A stretch of DNA of 17,862 nucleotides from Candidatus Zhuqueibacterota bacterium 4484_87 (lineage in GTDB: Bacteria > Zhuqueibacterota > Zhuqueibacteria > Thermofontimicrobiales > Thermofontimicrobiaceae), in assembly GCA_002085355.1 (NCBI GenBank), contig NATN01000011.1, positions 1 to 17,862 on the forward strand, given 5' to 3'. The position numbers were made by a program, and so were the translations under genes. Of this stretch, positions 6,685 through 13,943 are shown piece after piece. The first letter of the stretch is position 1. Each line of letters opens with the position of its first letter. The notes beneath the pieces were generated by a model that did no database searches, was not told where the DNA came from, and saw only the letters and a list, made by a program, of their open reading frames with translations.

Positions 6685-7668
6685 TTATTTTTTTCTCAGA
6701 TAAATGTTTCCTTCCGAGACGCTGACCGTAATCTGCCTCGCTGGCTCCGTACCGATACTTTCGCGGCATCGTTGGCCACCGTCAAATTTGGAAATTTTCA
6801 GACCAAAGTCATCGCGGATTCTGCCCTCCTGCGTTTTCAAATCAAATTTGCACGAGAAAGCATCAGGGAAGTGGAGCGTTACATTGCCTTCATCCGTGTA
6901 AAATCGATAGGAATCACCGTCTTTGTTGGCGAGAAAAACTTCAATATTTCCTTCGTCTGTAGTCATTGTGGCGCGACGTGCATAAAATTCCGAACAATAA
7001 ATTTTCCCTTCGTCGCATTTGATCGTTGCCCGATCGCAAGCTGCATTTTCCAAATGAATTTTTCCTTCATCGGTTCTTATAAATATCTTTCCGTCCGGCG
7101 CCTGAATGTTAGTTCCGGTGATACGTCCTTCGTCACTTACTAACTTGATGTCTTCGCCAACGATATTTTCGCAATTTATTTTGCCCTCATCCACTGTAAT
7201 TGTCAGAGACCCGGAACAATTTTTCACGCTGATATTTCCTTCGTCCGCTGATAGATTCAAGTCCGCATTTCGCGGCACAAACAGCCGGAAATGGACAACA
7301 GGGGAGCGCGGGAAATTTGCCCAGGTATCCGGGTCGAAAATATCCCAGAAGCTGAACTTTTTCTCTCTTCTGGGCTCAATAATTTTTACTCTCAATGTGT
7401 GCACCGAATGAAAAATATCGATTTCCGTTTCTTTGAGAATTTTTTCCGCGGCCTCTTTGCTTTTCCCAAAGGCAATTTTTTCCCAGGCTATTTGCACTTC
7501 CGATTTGTCCCAGCTATTTACTTCAATGTTTCCTTCATCGTTAGAAACATAGATTGAAGCGCCTGTCTCGATGGGAAAAGTTTTTTGTCCCGATTGTGTC
7601 GCCTTTTCTTCTGCAAGAAGAGCCAACGGCAACAAGAGCAACGTGACGAAAAGGGCAATTTTTTTCAT
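6685..7668 (-). CDS. Secreted beta-solenoid protein with ten D-E-G repeats (DUF4097-like)
   Basis: 327 residues with a signal peptide (residues 1-19, MKKIALFVTLLLLPLALLA, cut before EE). After a non-repetitive section at ~52-135, the chain is a series of short strands, each turned by D-E-G-[N/K/R]-[I/V]. The motif lies at 44, 142, 160, 179, 200, 219, 238 and 259, with variant forms QEGRI at 280 and SEGNI at 318. The spacing is 18-21 residues, with one double step of 38. This fits the stacked-strand folds of DUF4097 and related 'toast-rack' adhesin-like domains (PF13349). The repeated acidic turns would form a ladder on one face. The start has AGGAG 7 nt ahead. It follows the LiaF-like gene by 23 nt, so the two are very likely co-transcribed. 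The role is unknown; an envelope structural or sensing part is plausible. Confidence 0.82.
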   Translation of the reverse strand: MKKIALFVTLLLLPLALLAEEKATQSGQKTFPIETGASIYVSNDEGNIEVNSWDKSEVQIAWEKIAFGKSKEAAEKILKETEIDIFHSVHTLRVKIIEPRREKKFSFWDIFDPDTWANFPRSPVVHFRLFVPRNADLNLSADEGNISVKNCSGSLTITVDEGKINCENIVGEDIKLVSDEGRITGTNIQAPDGKIFIRTDEGKIHLENAACDRATIKCDEGKIYCSEFYARRATMTTDEGNIEVFLANKDGDSYRFYTDEGNVTLHFPDAFSCKFDLKTQEGRIRDDFGLKISKFDGGQRCRESIGTEPARQITVSVSEGNIYLRKK

Positions 7669-7691
7669 AAATTTTCTCCTTAAAAATATAG

Positions 7692-8537
7692 TTATCGGAA
7701 GTAAACATCCAATTCACCGATACCGCTGTGGATAGCAAGCGAGAGCGTACGGCTTTGCTTGTCATAATTTTGACTGAAATAGTATCTTCCGCGTCTCTCA
7801 AATTCGCGACTGACATTGCTGTCAGTTAAAAAACCAAAAGTTGTGCTGCGCAACTTTATACCCAAATCGCGCGGCAGGATGACTTTGGTGGAGCCCATGT
7901 CCAAGTCAATATCGGCATGAGCAGAATTGCTCCCTTTGCCTCGAAAATCAATTTCCAGTTCACCGATTCCGCCGTTTATCCGTCCGTCCTCAAAACGAGC
8001 ATTCCCCAGATGACTCAGTTTGGCAGAGCCGATTTTTATGTCGATGTCTAAAAACTCCATAGGAATCTGATTGGCTTCATCGAAAGTAATTGCTACTTCG
8101 CCTGCTGTTGTCCGCAGTTCAAAATTTTTCAAAGACAAGCCGCCAATATCAAAATTGATTTTCCCTGCTTTAATTTCACTGGAAAATTCAATGATGATAT
8201 CATCCGGAAGGAAAATTTGGATTTTGGACGATTGATTCTGCCTGGTCGATTTCAGCCACTTGTCATGGTCGAGAAAAACGGATATTTCATTGCTTTTTTT
8301 GTTGTAATTAATTTCCAGATTGTCGAATTTTTTGTTAATTTTGCCCGAAACAGCCACCTGCGCTGAATGCGCATGCTTTTTCGCAAAAACTTCACCGGCG
8401 TCTATTTGAATGACCATTTTGAGTGTCTTGCCGGATGGGACGTTGATTTTTTTATCAATTGATTGGAAATCCTGGGCTGAAACGCATGTTGCCAAAATCA
8501 ACAGGGAAGTAATCAGTAAGATAGTTTTGAAGCGCAT
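7692..8537 (-). CDS. Secreted LiaF-like/toast-rack beta-solenoid protein
   Basis: 281 residues with a signal peptide (about 1-21, ending CVSA before QD). The mature part consists of short beta strands with glycine turns: IDAGEVFA, EIKAGKINFDIGG, RTTAGEVAITFD, DIKIGSAKLSHLGN, NGGIGELEIDFRGKG, DLDMGSTKVILP, and the closing HSGIGELDVYF. These turns resemble the C-terminal domain of LiaF and DUF2154/toast-rack proteins, which sense or bind at the cell envelope in other bacteria. The Cys near the signal end (LATC) is not a good lipobox, so I favour signal peptidase I. AGGAGG lies 4 nt before the ATG. It follows the epimerase gene by 30 nt and precedes the D-E-G repeat gene by 23 nt. The function is not known. 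Confidence 0.78.
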   Translation of the reverse strand: MRFKTILLITSLLILATCVSAQDFQSIDKKINVPSGKTLKMVIQIDAGEVFAKKHAHSAQVAVSGKINKKFDNLEINYNKKSNEISVFLDHDKWLKSTRQNQSSKIQIFLPDDIIIEFSSEIKAGKINFDIGGLSLKNFELRTTAGEVAITFDEANQIPMEFLDIDIKIGSAKLSHLGNARFEDGRINGGIGELEIDFRGKGSNSAHADIDLDMGSTKVILPRDLGIKLRSTTFGFLTDSNVSREFERRGRYYFSQNYDKQSRTLSLAIHSGIGELDVYFR

Positions 8538-8567
8538 TTTTCCTCCTTTTTGGCGGAAAAGTTGACA

Positions 8568-9638
8568 CTAAATTAGTAAACCTTTATCAGATAATTTTTG
8601 ATGCAGTCGTTCTTTGAGCTCGCTTGTTTCTGATTCCCAGGCGGAGATAAAAATATCTTCCAGATCGTAACTCATAATATCAAATTCGCCTTGCGGATTG
8701 TAGGGTGACATTTTCGGCGTGTATCCTTCGCGCCAACTTGACAGAATTTTACGAATCGCCTGACGAATCCCAACTTCTGGTTGATAACCTAATTCCTGTT
8801 TGGCTTTTTCAATGTCGATTACGAACGAATATTTATATGCGTAAGGAAAATAATATTTTATCGAAACCAGTTCGCGAAAAATATCCTGAGGAATGTTGAC
8901 AATTTTAACTCGTCCATCCATCTCTTCCGCTATTAAGCGAATGTATTGATTTAGACTTACTGCTTCGGCGCCGGCGAGATTGTAACATTCGCCCACACAG
9001 TTTTCTTTCACAATTGCCAATAGGAACGCCTGCAATAAATCGTCGATATAGATTGGCTGGAAAAGATTTTCGCCCAAGCCGGGGATGAGAATTTTTTCAC
9101 GCCCGTTTTTAAGCCGGTCAATGTAATACCATTCTCTGATTTCGCCGGGGCCCATAATTTCCGGCGACCGTAAAGAAACAAAGGGAAACCCGTTTTTATC
9201 AAATTGTTCTGTAAGATATTCTTCAATGAGTGTTTTATTGTAAGCGTAATTATTCCCCGGATCAGTGTCAAACAGACGCCGATTGGGAATCGGGAGAAGC
9301 TGCCGCTCCTGAAATTCTTTGGTCAACGCCACTGCCATAGTGCTGGTAAAAATGTATTTAGCGATTTTGTCGCGAAACACATCAACCGCCAGTTCCACAT
9401 CTGAAGGGAAATAGGCACAAGTGTCGATCACGACATCAAACTGGCGCTTGGCTAACAAAGAACGAAACTTGCTTTCATCCTGCCTGTCGCAGATCAGCCA
9501 TTCCACGTCTTCGTAAAACGGAAAAGTGTTGCGACGCGTACCCCGATTGAGCAAGGTGACTTTTTGGTTTCCTTTCAGCAACGCTTCGGTCAAATATTTC
9601 CCCAGAAATCGTGTCCCGCCGATAATCAAGACATCCAT
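8568..9638 (-). CDS. Extended SDR NAD(P)-dependent epimerase/dehydratase family protein
   Basis: 356 residues. The N-terminal Rossmann motif is IIGGTRFLGKYL (residues 5-16), followed by LLNRGTRRN, which suggests selection of a phosphate-bearing cofactor ribose. A Ser/Thr cluster (FTSTMAV, 97-103) and YAYNK (Y131, K135) give the SDR catalytic residues. LRSPEIMGPGE and QPIYIDDLLQAF (194-205) are typical of extended SDRs, and AKQELGYQPEVGIRQAI is the usual C-terminal signature. After about residue 305 there is a ~50-residue tail (TPKMSPYNPQGEFD...) that I do not recognise. The product could be a nucleotide-sugar epimerase/reductase; the exact substrate cannot be read from the sequence. It is the first gene of the leftward four-gene run. 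AGGGG lies ahead of its ATG and a strong promoter candidate lies at 9695-9723. Confidence 0.85.
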   Translation of the reverse strand: MDVLIIGGTRFLGKYLTEALLKGNQKVTLLNRGTRRNTFPFYEDVEWLICDRQDESKFRSLLAKRQFDVVIDTCAYFPSDVELAVDVFRDKIAKYIFTSTMAVALTKEFQERQLLPIPNRRLFDTDPGNNYAYNKTLIEEYLTEQFDKNGFPFVSLRSPEIMGPGEIREWYYIDRLKNGREKILIPGLGENLFQPIYIDDLLQAFLLAIVKENCVGECYNLAGAEAVSLNQYIRLIAEEMDGRVKIVNIPQDIFRELVSIKYYFPYAYKYSFVIDIEKAKQELGYQPEVGIRQAIRKILSSWREGYTPKMSPYNPQGEFDIMSYDLEDIFISAWESETSELKERLHQKLSDKGLLI

Positions 9639-9661
9639 TTTTCTACCCCTGATTCTTTAAA

Positions 9662-9700
9662 TTTATTACAAATTATTCATATTTGTGCGTTTGTAATAAA
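9662..9700. promoter_or_regulatory. Operator-like inverted repeat over the promoter start
   Basis: TTTATTACAAA (9662-9672) and TTTGTAATAAA (9690-9700) are perfect 11-bp inverted copies 17 bp apart. The right arm contains the -10 box, and the other arm lies inside the leader. The element could be a regulator site or a leader hairpin. Confidence 0.45.
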
Positions 9701-9723
9701 CAAATTTTTTTAATGGATGTCAA
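9695..9723 (-). promoter_or_regulatory. Sigma70-type promoter for the epimerase/beta-solenoid unit
   Basis: On the minus strand, TTGACA (9718-9723) is followed after 17 nt by TTTATT (9695-9700). Transcription would begin near 9688, leaving a leader of about 50 nt before the ATG at 9638. The -35 box is a perfect match; the -10 box matches TATAAT at 4 of 6. Confidence 0.5.
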
Positions 9724-9775
9724 GGGAATTTTGACCGTTTTGCTGAGTATCCAGTTTAATTAACGGAAAAATGTA

Positions 9776-9819
9776 AAAAAAGTTACCTGATAAATGAAAT
9801 TTTTTCAGGTAACTTTTTT
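9776..9819 (-). terminator. Rho-independent terminator for the fucosidase gene
   Basis: TCAGGTAAC (9805-9813) pairs with GTTACCTGA (9782-9790), extended by a T tract (9814-9819) and an A tract (9775-9781). Read on the minus strand this is a 9-bp stem followed by at least six U, starting about 30 nt past the stop of the GH29 gene. It could also act on plus-strand transcripts. Confidence 0.75.
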
Positions 9820-9841
9820 ATTAAAATGGGGGGTACCCAAT

Positions 9842-11332
9842 TTATATTTTAAATTTGAAAACCCAGGCATGATCGCAGGGAGGATTGTTTTGAATGGATC
9901 GGGGAATTTGTACAACAAAACCTTTGCCGGATTTTTTCCAAACCAGATTGGTGTTCGTTCCAAGCAGAGAAACAGAAGAATCGTTCGCCGGATGAATATC
10001 ATTAATCCGGATTTTCGCCGGAGGCGTAGATTCACCTTTTTCAGAAAGATAAATCGCGTACACAATGTTTTCATTCTTCTTTTTGGTAAAGCAGATGTTT
10101 CCATCTTTGTAAGGTTTGATTGCCCGGGTTGCATAAATTGCTTCGCGATTCACTTTCATCCACGAACCTACACCGGCAAGCATTTTATACGCGCCCTCTT
10201 GCCAGGTTCCGTCGGGCCCGGGAGCGATGTTGAGGAGCAGGTTCCCGCCTTTGGCGACAATATCCACCAGTAAATGGATGACCTGACGAGGGAATTTATA
10301 TTTAGCATTGGGAGCGTACGACCAGCCGCCTCCGGAAATAATGCATGACTCCCAGGGGTAGGGGATCGGTTCTTTCGGCACTTGATTTTCCGGAGTCAGG
10401 TAGTTTTGATTAGGTCCGGAAACCGCCCGATCAACGACAATCAGTCCCGGTTGCTTTGCGCGGGCTTTTTGCACCAATTCGTCCATCCGAATATCCTGGT
10501 TGACGATTTTTTGTTTCAGAAAACCGGATTCCGTTTTTTTCAATTCTTTTGAGTAAAAATGATTGATTTCTTCCGTACTTTGTTTGGCAACCCAGCCGGC
10601 GTCAAGCCAAAGGATATCGATTTTGCCGTAATTACTCATTAATTCCATAATTTGATTGTGAGTAAATTGCACGAATTGGTTCCACCTTTCAGGATATTGT
10701 TCGGGATCGTAATTTACATTGCGGTCCAGCGGAGGGAAGTACGGATCCCAGTAATAGGGAGTATGCCAGTCCGCTTTGGAAAAATAGGCGCCGATCATAA
10801 ATCCGTTTTCCCGAAACGCATTGAAAATTTCTTTTGTCACATCCGCATGCGGATTGCTATGAAAGGGGCAATCTTTGCTGGTAATTTTGTAATCTGTCTC
10901 TTTGGTATCCCAGAGGCAAAATCCGTCGTGATGTTTCGTAGTGAACACGACGTATTTCATGCCGGCAGCTTGTGCCGCTTCTGCCCATTTTTTCGGAGCA
11001 AATTTTGTCGGATTGAATGTTTTGATCAAATTTTCATATTCTTTTTTGTATTCAAAATAATTTTTCGGATTTGCGCCTTTTTTTCTTTCGCACCAGCCAT
11101 AGTCTTCCGGGCACAAGGACCATGATTCCACAATGCCCCATTGGCTGTAAGTTCCCCAGTGCATGAGCAGACCAAATTTGGCGTCCTGCCATTTTTCCAA
11201 TTTTTGAACTACCAGAGGGTCGGAAACCGGATAGTATTTTCCATGTTGATTTTCCTGCGGATGCGGCGCTCCGGCAATGGCAAGAAAAGAGAAGCACGTC
11301 GTCAAAATAATCGAAAAGGTCGTCTTGTACAT
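9842..11332 (-). CDS. Secreted GH29 alpha-L-fucosidase
   Basis: 496 residues from the ATG at 11332, which has GGAG 8 nt ahead; the longer frame reaching 11428 crosses the promoter and is rejected. A signal peptide (MYKTTFSIILTTCFSFLAIA) is followed by the GH29 (PF01120) barrel: KFGLLMHWGTYS (H58), KYVVFTTKHHDGFCLWDT (H134-D136), IGAYFSKADWH, and KIDILWLDAGW, whose D244 is the expected nucleophile. After that come VVDRAVSGPN, a tyrosine-tryptophan-glutamate stretch PYPWESCI (E328) and NLLLNIAPGPDGTW, all usual for the family. A C-terminal beta domain begins near residue 400. The enzyme hydrolyses terminal alpha-L-fucose from glycans; the linkage is not readable. No binding module is attached. 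It is a single-gene unit with its own promoter and terminator, which suggests independent regulation of sugar foraging or modification. Confidence 0.93.
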   Translation of the reverse strand: MYKTTFSIILTTCFSFLAIAGAPHPQENQHGKYYPVSDPLVVQKLEKWQDAKFGLLMHWGTYSQWGIVESWSLCPEDYGWCERKKGANPKNYFEYKKEYENLIKTFNPTKFAPKKWAEAAQAAGMKYVVFTTKHHDGFCLWDTKETDYKITSKDCPFHSNPHADVTKEIFNAFRENGFMIGAYFSKADWHTPYYWDPYFPPLDRNVNYDPEQYPERWNQFVQFTHNQIMELMSNYGKIDILWLDAGWVAKQSTEEINHFYSKELKKTESGFLKQKIVNQDIRMDELVQKARAKQPGLIVVDRAVSGPNQNYLTPENQVPKEPIPYPWESCIISGGGWSYAPNAKYKFPRQVIHLLVDIVAKGGNLLLNIAPGPDGTWQEGAYKMLAGVGSWMKVNREAIYATRAIKPYKDGNICFTKKKNENIVYAIYLSEKGESTPPAKIRINDIHPANDSSVSLLGTNTNLVWKKSGKGFVVQIPRSIQNNPPCDHAWVFKFKI

Positions 11333-11419
11333 GGTTTGTTCTCCGGAAATTTTATTGATAGCGGATGATTTTTTGTATTTGAAGTTTCGAAAATGGGAAT
11401 TCATTGCTGATTTAAAAAT

Positions 11420-11448
11420 AATGTACAATTTTATTTTATTGCGATCAA
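11420..11448 (-). promoter_or_regulatory. Candidate sigma70-type promoter for the fucosidase
   Basis: On the minus strand, TTGATC (11443-11448) and TACATT (11420-11425) are 17 nt apart, each matching consensus at 4 of 6. The position gives a leader of about 80 nt before the ATG at 11332 and excludes the upstream TTG/ATG of the longer frame. Confidence 0.35.
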
Positions 11449-11464
11449 GAATAAAAATACAAAA

Positions 11465-11494
11465 AAAGCCGGATGTGCATTACCACCCGGCTTT
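11465..11494 (-). terminator. Rho-independent terminator of the bactofilin-like/Omp85 gene
   Basis: AAAGCCGG (11465-11472) and CCGGCTTT (11487-11494) form an 8-bp GC-centred stem. Read on the minus strand, the stem is followed by a U run from the A tract at 11461-11467, about 20 nt past the stop codon at 11513. Confidence 0.78.
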
Positions 11495-11512
11495 GAGAAA
11501 AGTTGCTTTTTT

Positions 11513-13738
11513 TTAAAAAGGTCTGTTAATCCGAAACGTGACTACCATTGGTTTGCCTTTTACGTCCATTCGTTTGGCAAAATTTAAACGGACATTGCCT
11601 TCATCATTGCTAATGGCAAATCCGAGCGAAGTGTAGAGATCATTCCAATCCAGATCATCGTAACCCTGATTATACGCGAGTGAATCGCTCACATTCCATA
11701 GATAGCCGGTATCAGCGAATAAAATTAAGTTGAAATCACTAAAGCCAAAAACATCGTTCATGGGATTGTGATCGTTGTAAAGTCGATATTCGAGACTGGC
11801 AAGTACCATTCGGTTGCAATTTTCGAATTCCTTGAATTCATAACCGCGCAACGCAGAGAGACCACCGGCATCGAAAAGATATTGTCGTGGCAGCGCTCCG
11901 CGTGACGAACCGGCGCGAATTCGGAAATCCAGATTCTCGCCGTAGGTGACTGGCTGATAGCGCCTAATATCCACGATGTAACGGTCAAAGTCGATTCCCG
12001 ACTCTATGCAGTTGAAGTCTGCACCAGCGAATTCACCAAATAAAGAAATAAACCATCCTTTGTTCGGATACTTGTAACTGTCGCGAGTGTCGATTTCCAG
12101 GCTGGCTCTGAGACTATTAAATTCCAGTTCGTCAATCGCTGGATTTGGTCGGAATTTTTTGTCGCCGCCGAAAACTGACCAATTTGTCGTCCTCTCCAGC
12201 CCAATATGATTCTGGTGATGATAACCAGCGTACAGCGTGGCAATTTCTGAAATGTCCAGATTAGCGTAAACAGAATAACCATCTTCGCGATAAAAGTCCT
12301 GAAAATCTTCGCGAATTAAAATCGCTGCCAGAGAATTTTCAAAAGTCGGTATAATCCACGCATCTTCAGTTTTAGTTATGTCGTGGATTTCAGCGCCAAT
12401 GATAGGGCCATATTTTCCCCAAAAGCGTCTTTCCAGTCCGAGTTGGTAGCACGCGCGCTTTGCTGAAAACCCATAGCCGATGTGGCCGAACAGATCAAAC
12501 AGTGCACGGTTGTCCTCGTATCTGTTTTTAAGTTTTCGTAATCCCAGAAATAGTCCTTCTACTCGGTTGTAGCGAAACATGAATGAGTCATCTTCAGAGC
12601 CGTCGTGTCTGCGATATTTTTTTCTGCGGTGTTTGTCCTCTTCCCATTCATCCCCTCGTTTCGGTCCAACAGCAACCCCGCCAACACCGACGGTGACATG
12701 TTCGTTACCGTCATCGACCTTGACCCCGGTAATAGATGTCTGCACAATATCGCCACCAACAGAGGCTTGCTTATGGCGATGAATTTTCCCGCCAACACTC
12801 ACAACGTCGCCGGAAATCGAAGCTGTGGAATCCAGAACTACGCTACCGAGCACAGAGACAACATCGCCGTCCACGTCGCCTTTCACTTCAATTGTGCCGC
12901 GGATTGTCACCACGTCGCCTCGAATTACCTCATTGGGCTCAATTGTCACATCACCCCAAAAACGGAAGATGTCACTTTTCTCATCCGGATCTAAATATCG
13001 TTTTTCCATTTTTTCGCGTAACTCATCATCATTTTTCTTCTCATTTGTTTGTGCCGCCATTGTGTTTTCGCTTAATTCCAGCATATTCCCGGTTACCAGC
13101 GCCTGCTTATCCAGCATTATCTTGCTCAGATAATTGACGACATGGCCGTCCACAGCGCCAGTGGTATCGATTCTCGTGACGCCGGAAAATTGGTACACAT
13201 CGCCTTCAATTCTCCCCCCAATCATGAAATTGTCACACAAGGCAAGCACGTCTCCCTTGATATTTACTGAATCGGCAATTGCTGTGTCAGCAGTAAAAAC
13301 AGTGAGATTGAATCCGTAGCCTACAAGATTCCTGCCGCCAGTGACTGAAGCAGCTCTGCCCGTGATCTGCACAACATCTCCGGCAATTTGCGCGGCACTA
13401 TCCGCTGAAATTTCGCTGTCGAGACTGATGATGTGCCCGAAAATTTTTGCATCAGACTGTAAACTGACAACGCTGTGAATGGCAATGATATCACCGTACA
13501 AAGTCCCATCAATGACAAGATTGCTGGCTTCGGCGACAATGTCCGCTTCGATAACTTCCGTTTGCTGAATTTCCATTTCATCCTGTTGGTAATGGATGAG
13601 TTTCTTTTTTCCGTGAGAAAAAGTTTCCATTGCCATTGCTTCTGCCATTGATGAATAAATGACCAAAGCAAAAATCAGGATGAAAGCAATAAAAAGCAGA
13701 ATCAAAAATAAAACTTGTTTCGTCTGTGATGTTTGCAT
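11513..13738 (-). CDS. Bactofilin-like beta-helix repeats fused to an Omp85-type outer membrane barrel
   Basis: 741 residues from the ATG at 13738, which has AGGAG 6 nt ahead (the longer frame to 13798 is rejected). A hydrophobic N-terminus at ~7-30 is followed by a possible signal peptidase site (AEAMA before METF). Residues ~55-225 and 260-340 are short-strand repeats of the kind seen in bactofilins/polymer-forming cytoskeletal proteins: NLVIDGTLYGDIIAIH, AGDVVQITGRA, VRGDVVTIRG-like units, GDVVSVLGSVVLDSTA, GDVVSVGGKIH. A basic/acidic linker (EWEEDKHRRKKYRRHDGSED, ~364-383) leads to a barrel of about 355 residues with the Omp85 loop-6 motif GGLSALRGYEF (R631) and a final Phe in TFRINRPF. 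No POTRA repeats are visible, although they are usual in the BamA/TamA family. The gene has its own candidate promoter and a clear terminator. The role may be secretion, anchoring or lipid/protein transfer; the substrate is unknown. Confidence 0.82.
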   Translation of the reverse strand: MQTSQTKQVLFLILLFIAFILIFALVIYSSMAEAMAMETFSHGKKKLIHYQQDEMEIQQTEVIEADIVAEASNLVIDGTLYGDIIAIHSVVSLQSDAKIFGHIISLDSEISADSAAQIAGDVVQITGRAASVTGGRNLVGYGFNLTVFTADTAIADSVNIKGDVLALCDNFMIGGRIEGDVYQFSGVTRIDTTGAVDGHVVNYLSKIMLDKQALVTGNMLELSENTMAAQTNEKKNDDELREKMEKRYLDPDEKSDIFRFWGDVTIEPNEVIRGDVVTIRGTIEVKGDVDGDVVSVLGSVVLDSTASISGDVVSVGGKIHRHKQASVGGDIVQTSITGVKVDDGNEHVTVGVGGVAVGPKRGDEWEEDKHRRKKYRRHDGSEDDSFMFRYNRVEGLFLGLRKLKNRYEDNRALFDLFGHIGYGFSAKRACYQLGLERRFWGKYGPIIGAEIHDITKTEDAWIIPTFENSLAAILIREDFQDFYREDGYSVYANLDISEIATLYAGYHHQNHIGLERTTNWSVFGGDKKFRPNPAIDELEFNSLRASLEIDTRDSYKYPNKGWFISLFGEFAGADFNCIESGIDFDRYIVDIRRYQPVTYGENLDFRIRAGSSRGALPRQYLFDAGGLSALRGYEFKEFENCNRMVLASLEYRLYNDHNPMNDVFGFSDFNLILFADTGYLWNVSDSLAYNQGYDDLDWNDLYTSLGFAISNDEGNVRLNFAKRMDVKGKPMVVTFRINRPF

Positions 13739-13744
13739 GAGAAT

Positions 13745-13749
13745 CTCCT
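13745..13749 (-). promoter_or_regulatory. Shine-Dalgarno deciding the Omp85-fusion start
   Basis: AGGAG on the minus strand with a 6-nt gap to ATG at 13736-13738. It supports a start 20 codons inside the longest frame. Confidence 0.6.
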
Positions 13750-13809
13750 GAATAATTGTTACGCAGCGCTTGCTTTTCTGAATGTTTTTACGCAACATCC
13801 ATGCCGCTA

Positions 13810-13840
13810 TTTATATGGCAATTTTGATCAATAAAATCAA
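13810..13840 (-). promoter_or_regulatory. Candidate promoter for the bactofilin-like/Omp85 gene
   Basis: On the minus strand, TTGATT (13835-13840) is followed after 19 nt by TATAAA (13810-13815), or after 18 nt by ATATAA. It lies about 70 nt ahead of the ATG. The spacing is a little long, so confidence is limited. Confidence 0.3.
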
Positions 13841-13943
13841 GTGGTTATCAATCGCATTGTTTTTGGCGTTGTAAATTGACACAGGGGGAAATGTTACAGG
13901 TGTTGCAAAAATACACACATCGTTCCGAAGCAATAATGCTTCA

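Noticed and set aside
11333..11428. N-terminal extension of the fucosidase to 11428
   Set aside because: It would hide the signal peptide 32 residues in and overlaps the candidate promoter; the ATG at 11332 has GGAG 8 nt ahead.
12605..13137. Overlapping plus-strand open frames opposite the bactofilin-like repeats
   Set aside because: They are shadows of the repeat-coding strand, with no start signals and no known domains.
13927..13942. Hairpin GAAGCA/TGCTTC just past the VanZ-like stop as a terminator
   Set aside because: The stem is 6 bp and not GC-rich, and the following sequence (ggaacgatgtg) has no immediate T tract.
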